Shown: in pieces, positions 7,595 to 16,606 of the stretch
How the letters are laid out: every line of letters starts with the position of its first letter
How positions within the stretch are numbered: the stretch's first letter is position 1
NCBI RefSeq assembly: GCF_000702545.1
Contig: NZ_JNIO01000008.1
Span: 744,001 to 808,000 of the forward strand
Reading direction: 5' to 3'
Source of the DNA: Selenomonas sp. AB3002
GTDB taxonomy: Bacteria; Bacillota; Negativicutes; Selenomonadales; Selenomonadaceae
DNA length: 64,000 bases
Program-made: the position numbers and the translations under genes
The notes under the pieces: generated by a model
The model's input: the letters and a program-made list of their open reading frames with translations, nothing else
What the model was told of the DNA's origin: nothing
Databases searched by the model: none

Positions 7595-9034
7595 TCAGCA
7601 CTTGGGATGCTCAAAGACATATTTGCTGTTGCCAGCGGGCTTTTCCCCATCTTCAATGGGATAAGCCTTGTTGAAGCAGGCATAGCACATATCCTCAGGA
7701 TGCACATCCATCATGCACTTCTTCAACCCCTCCAGGGAAAGGAAATGCAGGGAATCGGCGCCAATGAACTGGCGGATCTCCTCCACGCTCTTGGTGGCGG
7801 CGATGAGTTCCTTGCGAATGGAAGTATCTATGCCATAGTAACAGGGATAACCAATGGGAGGACTGGAAACGCACATGTGCACTTCTTTTGCTCCCGCATC
7901 CTTCAGCATTTTCACGATCTTGCCGCTGGTGGTGCCGCGCACGATGCTGTCGTCCACCATGATGACGGACTTGCCCTTCACAGCAGCGCTGATGGCGTTG
8001 AGCTTCAGCTTCACTGCCGTATCGCGCTTCTTCTGGGTGGGCTGGATAAAGGTGCGGCCGATATAGCGGTTCTTGATGAGCCCTTCCATGAAGGGAATGC
8101 CTGACTCGTAGGCAAAGCCCGTGGCAGCCGTGGTGCCGGAATCGGGCACGGAGATGACCACATCACCCTTGAAACCGGACTCCCTGGCCAGCTGCCTGCC
8201 CATCATGAAACGGGCTTCGTGTACGCTCTGGCCGTCAATGACAGAATCAGGACGGGCAAAGTAGATGTATTCAAAAACGCAGGACGCTTTCTTCTCCTCG
8301 GTGGCAAAGGGGAAGGATTTCACCCCTTCATCATCGATTACCACCATCTCTCCGGGCAGGATATCGCGGATAAACTCCGCCCCCACCACGTCCAGACCGC
8401 AGCTCTCGGAAGAGAGGATATAGCTGCCTTCCTCGGTCTTGCCCAGGCAAAGAGGACGGAAGCCCTGAGGGTCACGAGCCCCGATGAGCTTGGATTCCGT
8501 CATGATGGTAAGGCAGTAAGCCCCCTTGATCTGCTTGAGGCTCTCGATGATCTTTTCCTCAATGGTCTCCTGACGGGAGCGGGCAATGAGATTCACAAAG
8601 ACCTCGGAATCAATGGAAGTCTGAAAAATGGTGCCCTGCTCCTCCAGATCAGCCCGGATAGCAGCAGCATTGGTCAGGTTGCCGTTATGAGCCAGGGCAA
8701 TCTTGCCTCTGGCGTAATTCACCAGCAAAGGCTGGGTGTTGGCCAGCAGGCTGGAGCCCGTGGTGGAATAACGGACATGGCCAATGGCAATGGTCTGATT
8801 CTCCATGTGGGGAACCTGATGGCGGAAAACTTCGTTCACCAGGCCCATGCCACGGGAAACATCCATCCAGGCACCATCCGTAATGGCAATGCCGGCACTT
8901 TCCTGGCCGCGGTGCTGCAGGGCATACAGACCAAGATAGGTCATGGTAGATACGTCTTCTGTGCGTGAATAAACGCCGTAGACACCGCATTCCTCATGCC
9001 ACTGGGGTTTTAATGCGCAGTCATTTTCATACAT
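7595..9034 (-). CDS. purF: Amidophosphoribosyltransferase, Fe-S type
   Basis: 479 residues. First committed step: PRPP plus glutamine gives phosphoribosylamine. The mature nucleophile is Cys16 in EECGVYGVYS, so a 15-residue propeptide is expected to be removed. The PRPP loop VIMVDDSIVRGTTSGKIV is clear. Cysteines in SCVFEYIYFARPDS and in the C-terminal CMMDVHPEDMCYACF cluster match the 4Fe-4S ligands of the Bacillus-type oxygen-sensitive enzyme, consistent with an anaerobe. It lies between purE and purM in the operon. Confidence 0.97.
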   Translation of the reverse strand: MYENDCALKPQWHEECGVYGVYSRTEDVSTMTYLGLYALQHRGQESAGIAITDGAWMDVSRGMGLVNEVFRHQVPHMENQTIAIGHVRYSTTGSSLLANTQPLLVNYARGKIALAHNGNLTNAAAIRADLEEQGTIFQTSIDSEVFVNLIARSRQETIEEKIIESLKQIKGAYCLTIMTESKLIGARDPQGFRPLCLGKTEEGSYILSSESCGLDVVGAEFIRDILPGEMVVIDDEGVKSFPFATEEKKASCVFEYIYFARPDSVIDGQSVHEARFMMGRQLARESGFKGDVVISVPDSGTTAATGFAYESGIPFMEGLIKNRYIGRTFIQPTQKKRDTAVKLKLNAISAAVKGKSVIMVDDSIVRGTTSGKIVKMLKDAGAKEVHMCVSSPPIGYPCYYGIDTSIRKELIAATKSVEEIRQFIGADSLHFLSLEGLKKCMMDVHPEDMCYACFNKAYPIEDGEKPAGNSKYVFEHPKC

Positions 9035-9087
9035 GTTCTACAGTTCTCTCTTTCAAATAATACAAAAACAGTCCGCCAGCGCGCAGC

Positions 9088-9573
9088 TTAAAGCTGTGCA
9101 GCTACACGGGCTGCCTTCTTCTCTACACCTTGTACCATTTCCTCGCGATAATCAGCCAGCTTCTGCTGGAGGGCGGCATCAGCCACAGAAAAAATCTCCA
9201 CTGCCAGGATAGCTGCATTCTTGGCGCCATTGACTGCCATAGTCGCTACCGGCACGCCAGAGGGCATCTGCACAGTGGAAAGCAGGGCATCCATGCCGTT
9301 CAGAGGAGTAGCATTGATGGGCACACCAATAACAGGCCTGGTGGTATAGCTTGCCACCACTCCGGCCAGATGGGCAGCCGCTCCTGCCGCCACAATGAAC
9401 ACACCTACGCCGTCCTCGACAGCCTTGGTGACGAAATTGCGGACCTTGTCCGGGGTGCGGTGGGCAGATGCTACTTCCACCACGGGCTCAATGCCAAACT
9501 GCTTCAGAACCTCTACTGCAGGCTTCAGGATTGGCCAGTCGGAATCACTGCCCATCAGAATAGCTGTCTTCAC
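9088..9573 (-). CDS. purE: N5-carboxyaminoimidazole ribonucleotide mutase
   Basis: 161 residues with class I PurE motifs: LMGSDSDWP at the N-terminus, SAHRTPD, and [23 protein letters not shown]. Class I enzymes normally work with PurK, which is not in this window. It starts at GTG with AGGAGG upstream. It follows purC by 77 nt in the same operon. Confidence 0.95.
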   Translation of the reverse strand: MKTAILMGSDSDWPILKPAVEVLKQFGIEPVVEVASAHRTPDKVRNFVTKAVEDGVGVFIVAAGAAAHLAGVVASYTTRPVIGVPINATPLNGMDALLSTVQMPSGVPVATMAVNGAKNAAILAVEIFSVADAALQQKLADYREEMVQGVEKKAARVAAQL

Positions 9574-9650
9574 TTCGCTCCGCCTCCTTCAATATATGCA
9601 CATACCGCAGGACCGGGTGCCCCGGTCCCACAGTCATTCTCTCAAGTTTC

Positions 9651-10523
9651 TCAGTTGAAATCCTTGCCAGTCAGCATCTTATAGGCTTCCTTGTACTTGG
9701 CAATAGTTTTGTCAATGATGTCCTGGGGAAGCTTATAGCCCTTGTCAGGATTAGCCTTCAGCCAGTCACGAACGAACTGCTTGTCATAGGAAGGCTGTCC
9801 ATGGCCTGCTTCATAGCCTTCAAGAGGCCAGAAACGGGAGCTGTCGGGAGTCAGCATCTCGTCACCAATGACGATGTTGCCCTCCTCGTCCACGCCGAAC
9901 TCAAACTTGGTATCAGCGATGATGATGCCCTTGGACTTGGCGTACTCGGCGCACTTCTTGTAGATGGCAATGGTGTAGTCGCGGATTTTCTCCACATATT
10001 CCTGACCATGGCCGGGGAAGACTTTCTCTACGCAGGCTGCGCCCTGCTCCAGGGTTACGTTCTCGTCATGGTCACCCAGTTCAGCCTTGGTGCTGGGGGT
10101 GAAAATGGGCTCAGGAAGCTGCTGGGACTCTTTGAGACCGGCAGGCAGCTTGATACCGCAGACAGTGCCGTTTTCCTGATAGCTTTCCCAGCCGCTGCCG
10201 GTGATGTAGCCACGCACAATGCATTCCATGGGAATCATCTTGAGTTTCCGGCACTTGGTAGTGCGTCCCTGGAACTCATCCTTCTGGAAGAACTCCGGCA
10301 AATCTGCCGTGTCCGTGGAAAGCACATGGTTCGGCAGGATATCGCTGGTGAAATCAAACCAGAACCTGGACATCTGGGTGAGGATAGCACCCTTGTCCGT
10401 AATATCGTTCTCAAGGATATGGTCAAAGGCCGAAATGCGGTCAGTGGCCACCAATACCAGGCTATCATCCAGGTCATAGATTTCGCGGACCTTGCCGGAT
10501 TTGAACGGTTTGTACTCTTTCAT
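9651..10523 (-). CDS. purC: SAICAR synthetase
   Basis: 290 residues; joins aspartate to CAIR with ATP. Recognised from SGKVREIYDLDDSLVLVATDRISAFD (positions given because of its length, residues about 8-33), VRGYITGSGW, and LTPDSSRFWPLEGYE. The ATG at 10523 is the family start; GGGGAG lies 13 nt upstream, a slightly long spacing. It is the first gene of the purine operon, with a promoter 54 nt ahead and a short untranslated leader without any recognisable purine riboswitch. Confidence 0.96.
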   Translation of the reverse strand: MKEYKPFKSGKVREIYDLDDSLVLVATDRISAFDHILENDITDKGAILTQMSRFWFDFTSDILPNHVLSTDTADLPEFFQKDEFQGRTTKCRKLKMIPMECIVRGYITGSGWESYQENGTVCGIKLPAGLKESQQLPEPIFTPSTKAELGDHDENVTLEQGAACVEKVFPGHGQEYVEKIRDYTIAIYKKCAEYAKSKGIIIADTKFEFGVDEEGNIVIGDEMLTPDSSRFWPLEGYEAGHGQPSYDKQFVRDWLKANPDKGYKLPQDIIDKTIAKYKEAYKMLTGKDFN

Positions 10524-10576
10524 GAGCTTAGATCGTCTCCCCTTCTCTAATGAGTGATTAACTTGGCTACTCTCCC

Positions 10577-10605
10577 ATAATATATGCAAATCCATTCTCT
10601 GTCAA
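10577..10605 (-). promoter_or_regulatory. Promoter of the purine operon
   Basis: A consensus TTGACA (10600-10605), a 17-nt spacer and TATTAT (10577-10582) on the minus strand put the start point near 10570, about 47 nt before purC. Confidence 0.85.
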
Positions 10606-10612
10606 TAAAAAG

Positions 10613-10624
10613 GGACATATGTCC
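10613..10624. promoter_or_regulatory. Perfect palindrome just upstream of the pur -35 box
   Basis: GGACATATGTCC is a 12-bp perfect palindrome whose near edge is 8 bp from the -35 hexamer. The position suits a dimeric regulator. It does not resemble the PurBox of Bacillus PurR. The regulator is unknown. Confidence 0.4.
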
Positions 10625-10663
10625 TTGCATTCAAAAATCGTCTGACAAATAAAACTTTACAGC

Positions 10664-10687
10664 AAAAAAGGACGCCCTCAGGCGTCC
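10664..10687 (-). terminator. Terminator of the rubredoxin gene
   Basis: A 7-bp perfect stem, GGACGCC with GGCGTCC, and a 4-nt loop are followed on the minus strand by six T, about 20 nt after the rubredoxin stop. Confidence 0.9.
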
Positions 10688-10706
10688 CCAGAAAATCATG
10701 ATATTC

Positions 10707-10865
10707 CTACTGTTCTTCAAACTGATCCTTGCCTACGCCGCACAAGGGGCAGACAAAATCCTCCGGCAAATCCTCGAACTTCACGCCGGGAGCCAGGTCG
10801 TAATCCGCATCTCCCTTTGCCTCATCGTAAATCCAGCCGCATACTGAGCAAACCCATACCTTCAT
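10707..10865 (-). CDS. Rubredoxin
   Basis: A 52-residue protein with the two rubredoxin knuckles CSVCG (residues 6-10) and CPLCG (residues 39-43), the conserved WIYDEAKGD segment, and FEDLPEDF between them. It holds one Fe(Cys)4 centre and serves as a cytosolic electron carrier, in anaerobes often for peroxide or superoxide reduction. ATG follows AGGAGGG. It is monocistronic between its own terminator and an upstream inverted repeat. Confidence 0.95.
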   Translation of the reverse strand: MKVWVCSVCGWIYDEAKGDADYDLAPGVKFEDLPEDFVCPLCGVGKDQFEEQ

Positions 10866-10882
10866 AACAGGCCCTCCTATTC

Positions 10883-10917
10883 AGATACCATCAACAGACT
10901 TTCTTTAATTGGTATCT
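10883..10917. repeat. Inverted repeat upstream of rubredoxin
   Basis: AGATACCA (10883-10890) and TGGTATCT (10910-10917) form 8-bp perfect arms 19 nt apart in the short gap between the PHP gene and rubredoxin. It has no T-tract, so an operator is more likely than a terminator. Confidence 0.35.
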
Positions 10918-10933
10918 TCTTCATAGAGAGGTC

Positions 10934-11797
10934 TTATTCCTGCCTGGTCAGGGCAGTTATCTGCTCAAAATAACTATAAGGCACCTGCATCCTGCCCTCA
11001 ATCCCTGTTCCCAGTTCAATGCCGGGGCGGTTCGTGCCATGGAAGTCCGTGCCGCCGGTGGGCAGCAGGCTGTACTTGTCTATCATATAGGCGGCAAAAG
11101 CCTCGTCCTCGGCGGTGTAGTTGGGATAAAAACGCTCCATGCCGTCCAGCCCCATCTCATGCAGGCGCAGGATAGCCTGCTCCTGCTCGTGGCGTTCAAG
11201 CCCCTTTAGACCGATAGCCTTATGGAAATGAGCCAGGGACGTAACTGCCCCTGCTTCGTGAAGCAAAGGCAGGGCTTCCTCAGCAGTGATATTGACATTT
11301 ATCCCCAGTTCCCTGGCAGCAGGGTCAAGGAAATTGTCCCAGATGGGCTGGGCCCTTTCATACATGTGCAGAGATACCATGAAGCGCATGAGGGCATACC
11401 TGTCCACATTGCCTCTGGCAAAGGGACGCACTTTCTCCAGGGAAATGTCAATGCCCTTATCCCGGACAAAATCTATCATCTCAGGAATCCTGGCTTCCTT
11501 GATGCCGCGCACTTTCTGATAGAGTTTTCGGAAGGAAGGGTGCTCAGGGTCAAAGCCCAGGCACACGATATGCACCTTATGGCTCTCAAAATCAGCGCTG
11601 AGCTCCATGCCGTTGATAAAGCCCACACCGCAGGAAGCAGCAGCCTCAGCCGCCTCCTGGCACCCCAGCATGCTGTCGTGGTCCGTCAGGGCAAAGGCCG
11701 CCACCCCCCGCTCTTTTGCCAGCTCAGCCAGCCCTGCGGGGCTGTAGCTGCCATCTGAAATATAGGAATGCACATGCAGGTCAATTATCTTCTCCAA
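10934..11797 (-). CDS. PHP domain phosphoesterase
   Basis: 287 residues of the PHP superfamily. The N-terminal metal motif DLHVHSYISDGS (two His and an Asp), ALTDHDSMLG, NGMELSAD, and a C-terminal GGTDFHG are all present, so the trinuclear metal site looks intact. Relatives such as YciV/RNase AM hydrolyse 3',5'-nucleoside bisphosphates or short RNA 5' ends; the exact substrate is not known here. It starts at TTG with AAAGGA 8 nt upstream and overlaps the uvrC end by 17 bp. Confidence 0.85.
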   Translation of the reverse strand: MEKIIDLHVHSYISDGSYSPAGLAELAKERGVAAFALTDHDSMLGCQEAAEAAASCGVGFINGMELSADFESHKVHIVCLGFDPEHPSFRKLYQKVRGIKEARIPEMIDFVRDKGIDISLEKVRPFARGNVDRYALMRFMVSLHMYERAQPIWDNFLDPAARELGINVNITAEEALPLLHEAGAVTSLAHFHKAIGLKGLERHEQEQAILRLHEMGLDGMERFYPNYTAEDEAFAAYMIDKYSLLPTGGTDFHGTNRPGIELGTGIEGRMQVPYSYFEQITALTRQE

Positions 11798-13640
11798 CTT
11801 GATTGTCCTTTCCCTTGCCCTCTATCAGCTTCTGCTGCATGAGGAAAAAATTATGCACGGCCTCTGCTGCAGGCCTGTTCATGCCGGGAGCAGAGGCCAG
11901 TTCCTCCACTCCCGCCGCCTTGATTTTTGCCAAACTGCCGAAATGAGCCCAAAGGGCCTGCCTGCGCTTGGGGCCGATGCCTACGATATGGTCCAGCACA
12001 GACACCATATTGCGCTTGCCTCGAAGTTTCCTGTGATAAGTGATGGCAAAGCGGTGAGCTTCATCACGGATGCGCTGGATAAGGTAGAGTGCCTGGCTGT
12101 GCCGCGGCAGCACCACGGGTTCGCTCTCACCTTCCCTGAATACCAGTTCAAACTGCTTGGCCAGACCTACCACCGGCACCTGCAGATGCCCTGCCTGCTG
12201 CCTGATGATTTCCAAAGCAGAGGAAAGCTGTCCCTTGCCGCCGTCAATGACGATAAGATCCGGCAGTTCTTCCTCTGGCAGCCCCACATAACGGCGGGTG
12301 GTGACCTCCCTCATGGAAAGGAAGTCATCAGGCTTGCCTTCGGTGCTCTGGATCTTGAAGCGGCGGTAGTCCTCCTTTTTGGGCAGCCCGCCTTCGAAGA
12401 CCACCATGGAAGCCACAGTTTCGGAGCCCTGTATATGGGAAATATCGAAACATTCCATGCGGTTGGGCAGCTTCGACAATCCCAGGTACTGCCCCAGTTC
12501 CCGCACCGCTCCCATGGTCTGCTCATTGGCCTGCTTGAGCTTGGCTGCCTCGTCCTGCAGGTATTTCTCGGCATTGCTGGCGGCCATGGAGACGATGTCC
12601 CGCTTGGTGCCGCGCTGGGGACGGATAAGATGCACCTGGGCCTTGCCCTTCTTCTCCGTCAGCCATTCTTCCAGCAGCAGCTGCTCCTCAGCAGGAATCT
12701 CCAAAGGAAGCAGTATCTCCCGCGGCACGAAGGCAGCTCTATGATAATACTGCTGCATGAAAGCCAGCAGTATATCTTCATCCTTTTCTTCCTCGCTGCC
12801 TCCCAGCAGGAAATGCTCCCGGCCTATCATCTTGCCGCTGCGTATGAAGAAAATCTCCACGCAGACACCCATTTCAGAGCGGGCCAGTCCGATGGCATCC
12901 TGGTCCCCCGCCCCCGTGATGATATTCTGCTTTTCCGCCACCTTCTGCACAGCCAGCAGCTGGTCGCGCAGCCTGGCAGCCAGCTCGAAATTATAATCCT
13001 CTGCTGCCTTTTCCATGCGGAAAGTGAGCTCCTTTTCCACCTCATCCGTGCGGCCTTCCAAAAACAGCAGCACCGCCTTGATCATAACCCGATAGTCTTC
13101 TTCAGAGACGTTTCCCACACAGGGAGCCAGGCAGCGCTTGATATGGAATTCCAAACAGGGCCTGTCCTGCAGGTGCTTGCAGGTACGCAGGGGAAACAGC
13201 CTGCGCAAAAGCTTCAGGCTGTCCTTCACAGCCGTGGCATTGGTATAGGGACCGAAATAGCGGGAGCCATCCCTGGTCAGCCGGCGGGTGATGAAAACAC
13301 GGGGAAACTCCTCCTGCACCGTGACCTTCACATAGGGATAGCTTTTGTCATCCTTGAGGCTGATATTGTAATGGGGGCGGTGCTTCTTGATGAGGTTGCA
13401 TTCCAGGATCAGAGCCTCCACCTCAGTGCCGGTCATGATGGTCTCAAAATCCGCAATATGGGATACCATGGCCCGCACCTTGGGAGAGTGGTTCTTATTG
13501 CTCTGGAAATACTGCCGTACCCTGTTCTTCAGCACCACGGCCTTGCCTACATAGATAATCCTGCCCTGTTCGTTCTTCATAAGGTAGACCCCGGGGCTGT
13601 CCGGCAAAAGCTTCAGTTTTTCTTCCACTATTTCAGTCAT
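11781..13640 (-). CDS. uvrC: UvrABC system subunit C
   Basis: 619 residues, full length. Domain order: N-terminal GIY-YIG nuclease (GVYLMKNEQGRIIYVGKA near residue 17), UVR helical segment (residues about 200-235, DEVEKELTFRMEKAAEDYNF), RNase H-like C-terminal nuclease (ECFDISHIQG and PDLIVIDGGKGQLSSA), and a final helix-hairpin-helix pair (VLDHIVGIGPKRRQAL). It makes both incisions in nucleotide excision repair. uvrA and uvrB are not in the window. Confidence 0.97.
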   Translation of the reverse strand: MTEIVEEKLKLLPDSPGVYLMKNEQGRIIYVGKAVVLKNRVRQYFQSNKNHSPKVRAMVSHIADFETIMTGTEVEALILECNLIKKHRPHYNISLKDDKSYPYVKVTVQEEFPRVFITRRLTRDGSRYFGPYTNATAVKDSLKLLRRLFPLRTCKHLQDRPCLEFHIKRCLAPCVGNVSEEDYRVMIKAVLLFLEGRTDEVEKELTFRMEKAAEDYNFELAARLRDQLLAVQKVAEKQNIITGAGDQDAIGLARSEMGVCVEIFFIRSGKMIGREHFLLGGSEEEKDEDILLAFMQQYYHRAAFVPREILLPLEIPAEEQLLLEEWLTEKKGKAQVHLIRPQRGTKRDIVSMAASNAEKYLQDEAAKLKQANEQTMGAVRELGQYLGLSKLPNRMECFDISHIQGSETVASMVVFEGGLPKKEDYRRFKIQSTEGKPDDFLSMREVTTRRYVGLPEEELPDLIVIDGGKGQLSSALEIIRQQAGHLQVPVVGLAKQFELVFREGESEPVVLPRHSQALYLIQRIRDEAHRFAITYHRKLRGKRNMVSVLDHIVGIGPKRRQALWAHFGSLAKIKAAGVEELASAPGMNRPAAEAVHNFFLMQQKLIEGKGKDNQVGEDN

Positions 13641-13702
13641 TTTCTGTTACTCCAGTACATAGGCACGAACAGCAAATACGTGCAAAGCAAGGGCAAAACA
13701 GC

Positions 13703-14779
13703 TTACTTTTCCCTTAGTTCTGCAACGTCTCTTTCCCGATCTGCTTCAGTCTGAGGTCCGGATATGAACATTGCATCACCAAAAGAGAAGAACCGGTATT
13801 TATCTTCCACTGCCGTCTTGTAAGCCTCCAAAATAAATTTGCGGTTCGCAAAAGCACTTATCAGCATAATCAAAGTGGACTTGGGCAGGTGGAAATTGGT
13901 GATGATAGCGTCTACGATCTTGAAGTCATAGCCGGGATAGATGAAGATCTGGGTCCAGCCGCTCTTGCCTGCAATCTCATTTTTGGCCGTGGCGGCAGAT
14001 TCCAGGGTGCGGATAGAAGTAGTGCCCACGGCGATGACACGGTGCCCAGCTTCCTTGGTCTGCTTGATCAGGTCTGCTGTCTCCTGGGGAATGGAATAAT
14101 ATTCCTTGTGCATCTCATGTTCTTCGATTTTTTCCGTGCTGACGGGACGGAAAGTGCCCAGACCTACATGAAGGGTCACAAAGCCCAGGTTGATGCCCAT
14201 GTCCTTCAGTTCCTGCATCTGTTCCTTGGTGAAGTGCAGGCCTGCCGTGGGAGCGGCAGCGGAACCCTCCTCACGATTGTAAACCGTCTGGTAGCGTTCC
14301 TTATCCTCCAGCTTCTCATGGATATAGGGCGGCAGAGGAGTCTCTCCCAGCCTGTCAAGGATCTCTTCAAAAATGCCGTCAAACTTGAATTCCACAATGC
14401 GGCCGCCGAAGTCCGTATGGTCAGTAACCACGCAGGAAAGTTCCTCACTGAATTCAATCTCGTTGCCGGGGCGGGCCTTCTTGCCGGGCTTCACCAGAGT
14501 TTCCCAATGGGTGGCATCTATGCGGCGCAGCAGGAAGACCTCCACCTTGCCCCCAGTCTGGGCACGATGGCCAATCAGGCGAGCAGGCAGCACGCGGGTG
14601 TCATTGAAGATAAGGGTATCACCGGGCACCAAAAATTCCTTGAGGTCGTAGAAATGCTTATGCTGGATAGATTTATCCTGAGGGTTCAGTACCATGAGCC
14701 GGGAGGCATTGCGTGGCTCTATGGGAGTCTGGGCAATGCGCTCTTCCGGCAGGTCGTAGTCAAAATCTGATAATAACAT
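13703..14779 (-). CDS. queA: SAM:tRNA ribosyltransferase-isomerase
   Basis: 358 residues. Adds the cyclopentane ring of queuosine to preQ1 at tRNA position 34. Motifs include [18 protein letters not shown] at the N-terminus, [22 protein letters not shown], and [12 protein letters not shown]. queH, the next queuosine enzyme, is two genes upstream in the same operon. Confidence 0.97.
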   Translation of the reverse strand: MLLSDFDYDLPEERIAQTPIEPRNASRLMVLNPQDKSIQHKHFYDLKEFLVPGDTLIFNDTRVLPARLIGHRAQTGGKVEVFLLRRIDATHWETLVKPGKKARPGNEIEFSEELSCVVTDHTDFGGRIVEFKFDGIFEEILDRLGETPLPPYIHEKLEDKERYQTVYNREEGSAAAPTAGLHFTKEQMQELKDMGINLGFVTLHVGLGTFRPVSTEKIEEHEMHKEYYSIPQETADLIKQTKEAGHRVIAVGTTSIRTLESAATAKNEIAGKSGWTQIFIYPGYDFKIVDAIITNFHLPKSTLIMLISAFANRKFILEAYKTAVEDKYRFFSFGDAMFISGPQTEADRERDVAELREK

Positions 14780-14809
14780 GCTTAAAATCCTTCTTTTCCG
14801 TGAATCAAG

Positions 14810-15967
14810 TCAGTATAGTTTTTTCAGCGCCGTATGCTGATAGTAATGCTTCAGTATATCCCGATAACCCTTTCCCGCTTCTGCCCATTTCTTTGCTCCC
14901 CATTGGGAAAGTCCCAGGCCGTGGCCCCAGCCATATCCTTCTACCGTGACCTGCTTGTGGCTCATCTTCATATCGAACATGGTGCTGCGCAGCCCCAGCA
15001 GGCTGCGCAGGTCATTGCCGCTGACTGCGGCCCTGCCCTTGCTGCCCACGAAGACCACCTGCTTTACCCTGCCGGAAACGGTGCGGTCCTTGCTGCTCTG
15101 GCCTATCTTGAGGCTGGACAGCTCTATTCTCTTCAAGTCGCCTATGTCCTTATGGCTGCTCTTGCCAGCCAGGGAAGCCACACGCTCAGCTGTGAAGGTA
15201 TTCTTCCAGGGCTTGGTATACTTCTCCTTCTCCTCCACTGCCCGGAGATAGGGCAGTTTGCTGCCCCAGACATCTTCGCTGTTTTCCGTCATGCCGCCGG
15301 AATCAGTATGGAAAAGAGCATCAATGAGCTGGCCTTGATAAGTCAGCACTTCCCCTACCGTAGCTTCAATGGCCTTATCGGCAGCCGCCTTTTCCGACTT
15401 CCGGCCCAGATACTGCTGGCAGTGGTTATTGGCGCAGAGGTCAAAGCCCTCCCCCTCATGGCGCTTGCGATTTTCCAAAGCATAAGTGCGAGCCGCTATT
15501 GCCTGGGCTTTCAAAGCCTCGGCGGGCCAGTCAGTGGGCATTTCCTCGGGAACTACCCCCTTCAGATAATCTTCCGTATCCACCACATTGATGAGGGCCA
15601 GCTTGCCGTGCCTGACCATGATTTTGGCCGTTCCTCTGTAATCTTTTTGGCTCAAAGTAAAAACATAATCTTTCACATCAGGTGCAGCTTTGATGAAAAG
15701 CCCTTCCCCGTTATTCTTCAATTTTTTGCCATTGACTGAAAAATGGCTGCCGCCATGGGTAATGGAAAGCTGGCTTCCTGCGGGCAAGGTCAAAGCTGGT
15801 TTTTTCGCATTCCCCTCAAAAACCTGGCTCTTGCAAGGCAGCTTGAGAGTAAGGGCCTCCTGACCATCTATCAGGCCAATGGAAAGCTGTGGCTGCCAGG
15901 CCGCCTCTGCAGGCGTCAAGGCAAAGCAGGAAAACAGGCAGGCTAAAGCAAGAACATTTTTTTTCAT
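14810..15967 (-). CDS. SpoIID/LytB domain protein, secreted
   Basis: 385 residues with a Sec signal peptide (hydrophobic MKKNVLALACLFSCFALTPA, then AEA). It holds the SpoIID/LytB domain: INVVDTEDYLKGVVPEEMP, AEALKAQAIAARTYAL, LIDALFHTDSGG, and the C-terminal GYGWGHGLGLSQWGA. Characterised members are lytic transglycosylases or amidase modifiers acting on denuded peptidoglycan. Sporulation genes are not nearby, so a vegetative cell-wall role is likely. Its start overlaps the queH stop by 4 bp. Confidence 0.88.
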   Translation of the reverse strand: MKKNVLALACLFSCFALTPAEAAWQPQLSIGLIDGQEALTLKLPCKSQVFEGNAKKPALTLPAGSQLSITHGGSHFSVNGKKLKNNGEGLFIKAAPDVKDYVFTLSQKDYRGTAKIMVRHGKLALINVVDTEDYLKGVVPEEMPTDWPAEALKAQAIAARTYALENRKRHEGEGFDLCANNHCQQYLGRKSEKAAADKAIEATVGEVLTYQGQLIDALFHTDSGGMTENSEDVWGSKLPYLRAVEEKEKYTKPWKNTFTAERVASLAGKSSHKDIGDLKRIELSSLKIGQSSKDRTVSGRVKQVVFVGSKGRAAVSGNDLRSLLGLRSTMFDMKMSHKQVTVEGYGWGHGLGLSQWGAKKWAEAGKGYRDILKHYYQHTALKKLY

Positions 15968-16590
15968 AAGGCTCCTCCTTCTCCCAAAGCAGCAGCGGCT
16001 TCCAGCCGGGCACGTTTTTTGGCCTTGTTTTCCTTTTTCCGTGCCTTGCGGATAGCCTTGGAATATCTCTCTTCTTCAGAAAAAATGCAGCCGCAGTAGG
16101 GCTGGCGGTAAAGCTCCAGTTCCTGGCTGATGTCAATGCCCTCCTGCCAGCCGGGACGGAAATCCTCATAATAGAATTTCACGCCGTAGACATCGGCAAA
16201 ATGCTCTGCTGTGCGGCGCATGAGGTCATGCTGCTGGTAAATGCTGTAAAAAAGCGTGGAGGTAAAGGCTTCAAAGCCCTGCTCTGCGGCAAATTTGGCA
16301 GCCTGCTCCAGACGCCAGGTGTAGCACATGGTACAGCGCCCGTTGGGCTCCGTTTCCGCTATCAGCGCCCTTTTCAGGAAGTCACGCAGGCGGTATTCCT
16401 CGTCTGTATGGATTTCCAGCTGCACTTTTTCCGCAAACTCTTTGGCGGCCTTCAAGCGCATTTCCCACTCTTTGTAGGGGTGGATATTGGGGTTGAAGAA
16501 ATAGCCTACGGGCTCAATGCCCTCTTCCCGCAGCTTCTTCACGGGATAGCAGGAACAGGGACCGCAGCACATATGCAGGAGAAGCCTCAT
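15964..16590 (-). CDS. queH: Epoxyqueuosine reductase QueH
   Basis: 208 residues of the QueH (DUF208) family, which performs the last step of queuosine synthesis without cobalamin. The N-terminal MCCGPCSCYP cysteine cluster, FFNPNIHPYKEWEMR, a central CTMCYTWRLEQ and YCGCIFSEEERY carry the iron-sulfur ligands. It shares the operon with queA. The C-terminus is a Lys/Arg-rich tail. Confidence 0.95.
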   Translation of the reverse strand: MRLLLHMCCGPCSCYPVKKLREEGIEPVGYFFNPNIHPYKEWEMRLKAAKEFAEKVQLEIHTDEEYRLRDFLKRALIAETEPNGRCTMCYTWRLEQAAKFAAEQGFEAFTSTLFYSIYQQHDLMRRTAEHFADVYGVKFYYEDFRPGWQEGIDISQELELYRQPYCGCIFSEEERYSKAIRKARKKENKAKKRARLEAAAALGEGGAL

Positions 16591-16606
16591 CGTCTCACCT
16601 CAATCT

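Noticed and set aside
10524-10600. Purine riboswitch upstream of purC.
   Set aside because: The transcript leader is only about 47 nt and has no aptamer-like three-way junction.
11799-13754. 651-codon plus-strand open frame.
   Set aside because: It is antisense to uvrC, rich in His, Gln and Ser as expected for a complement shadow, and has no recognisable domain.
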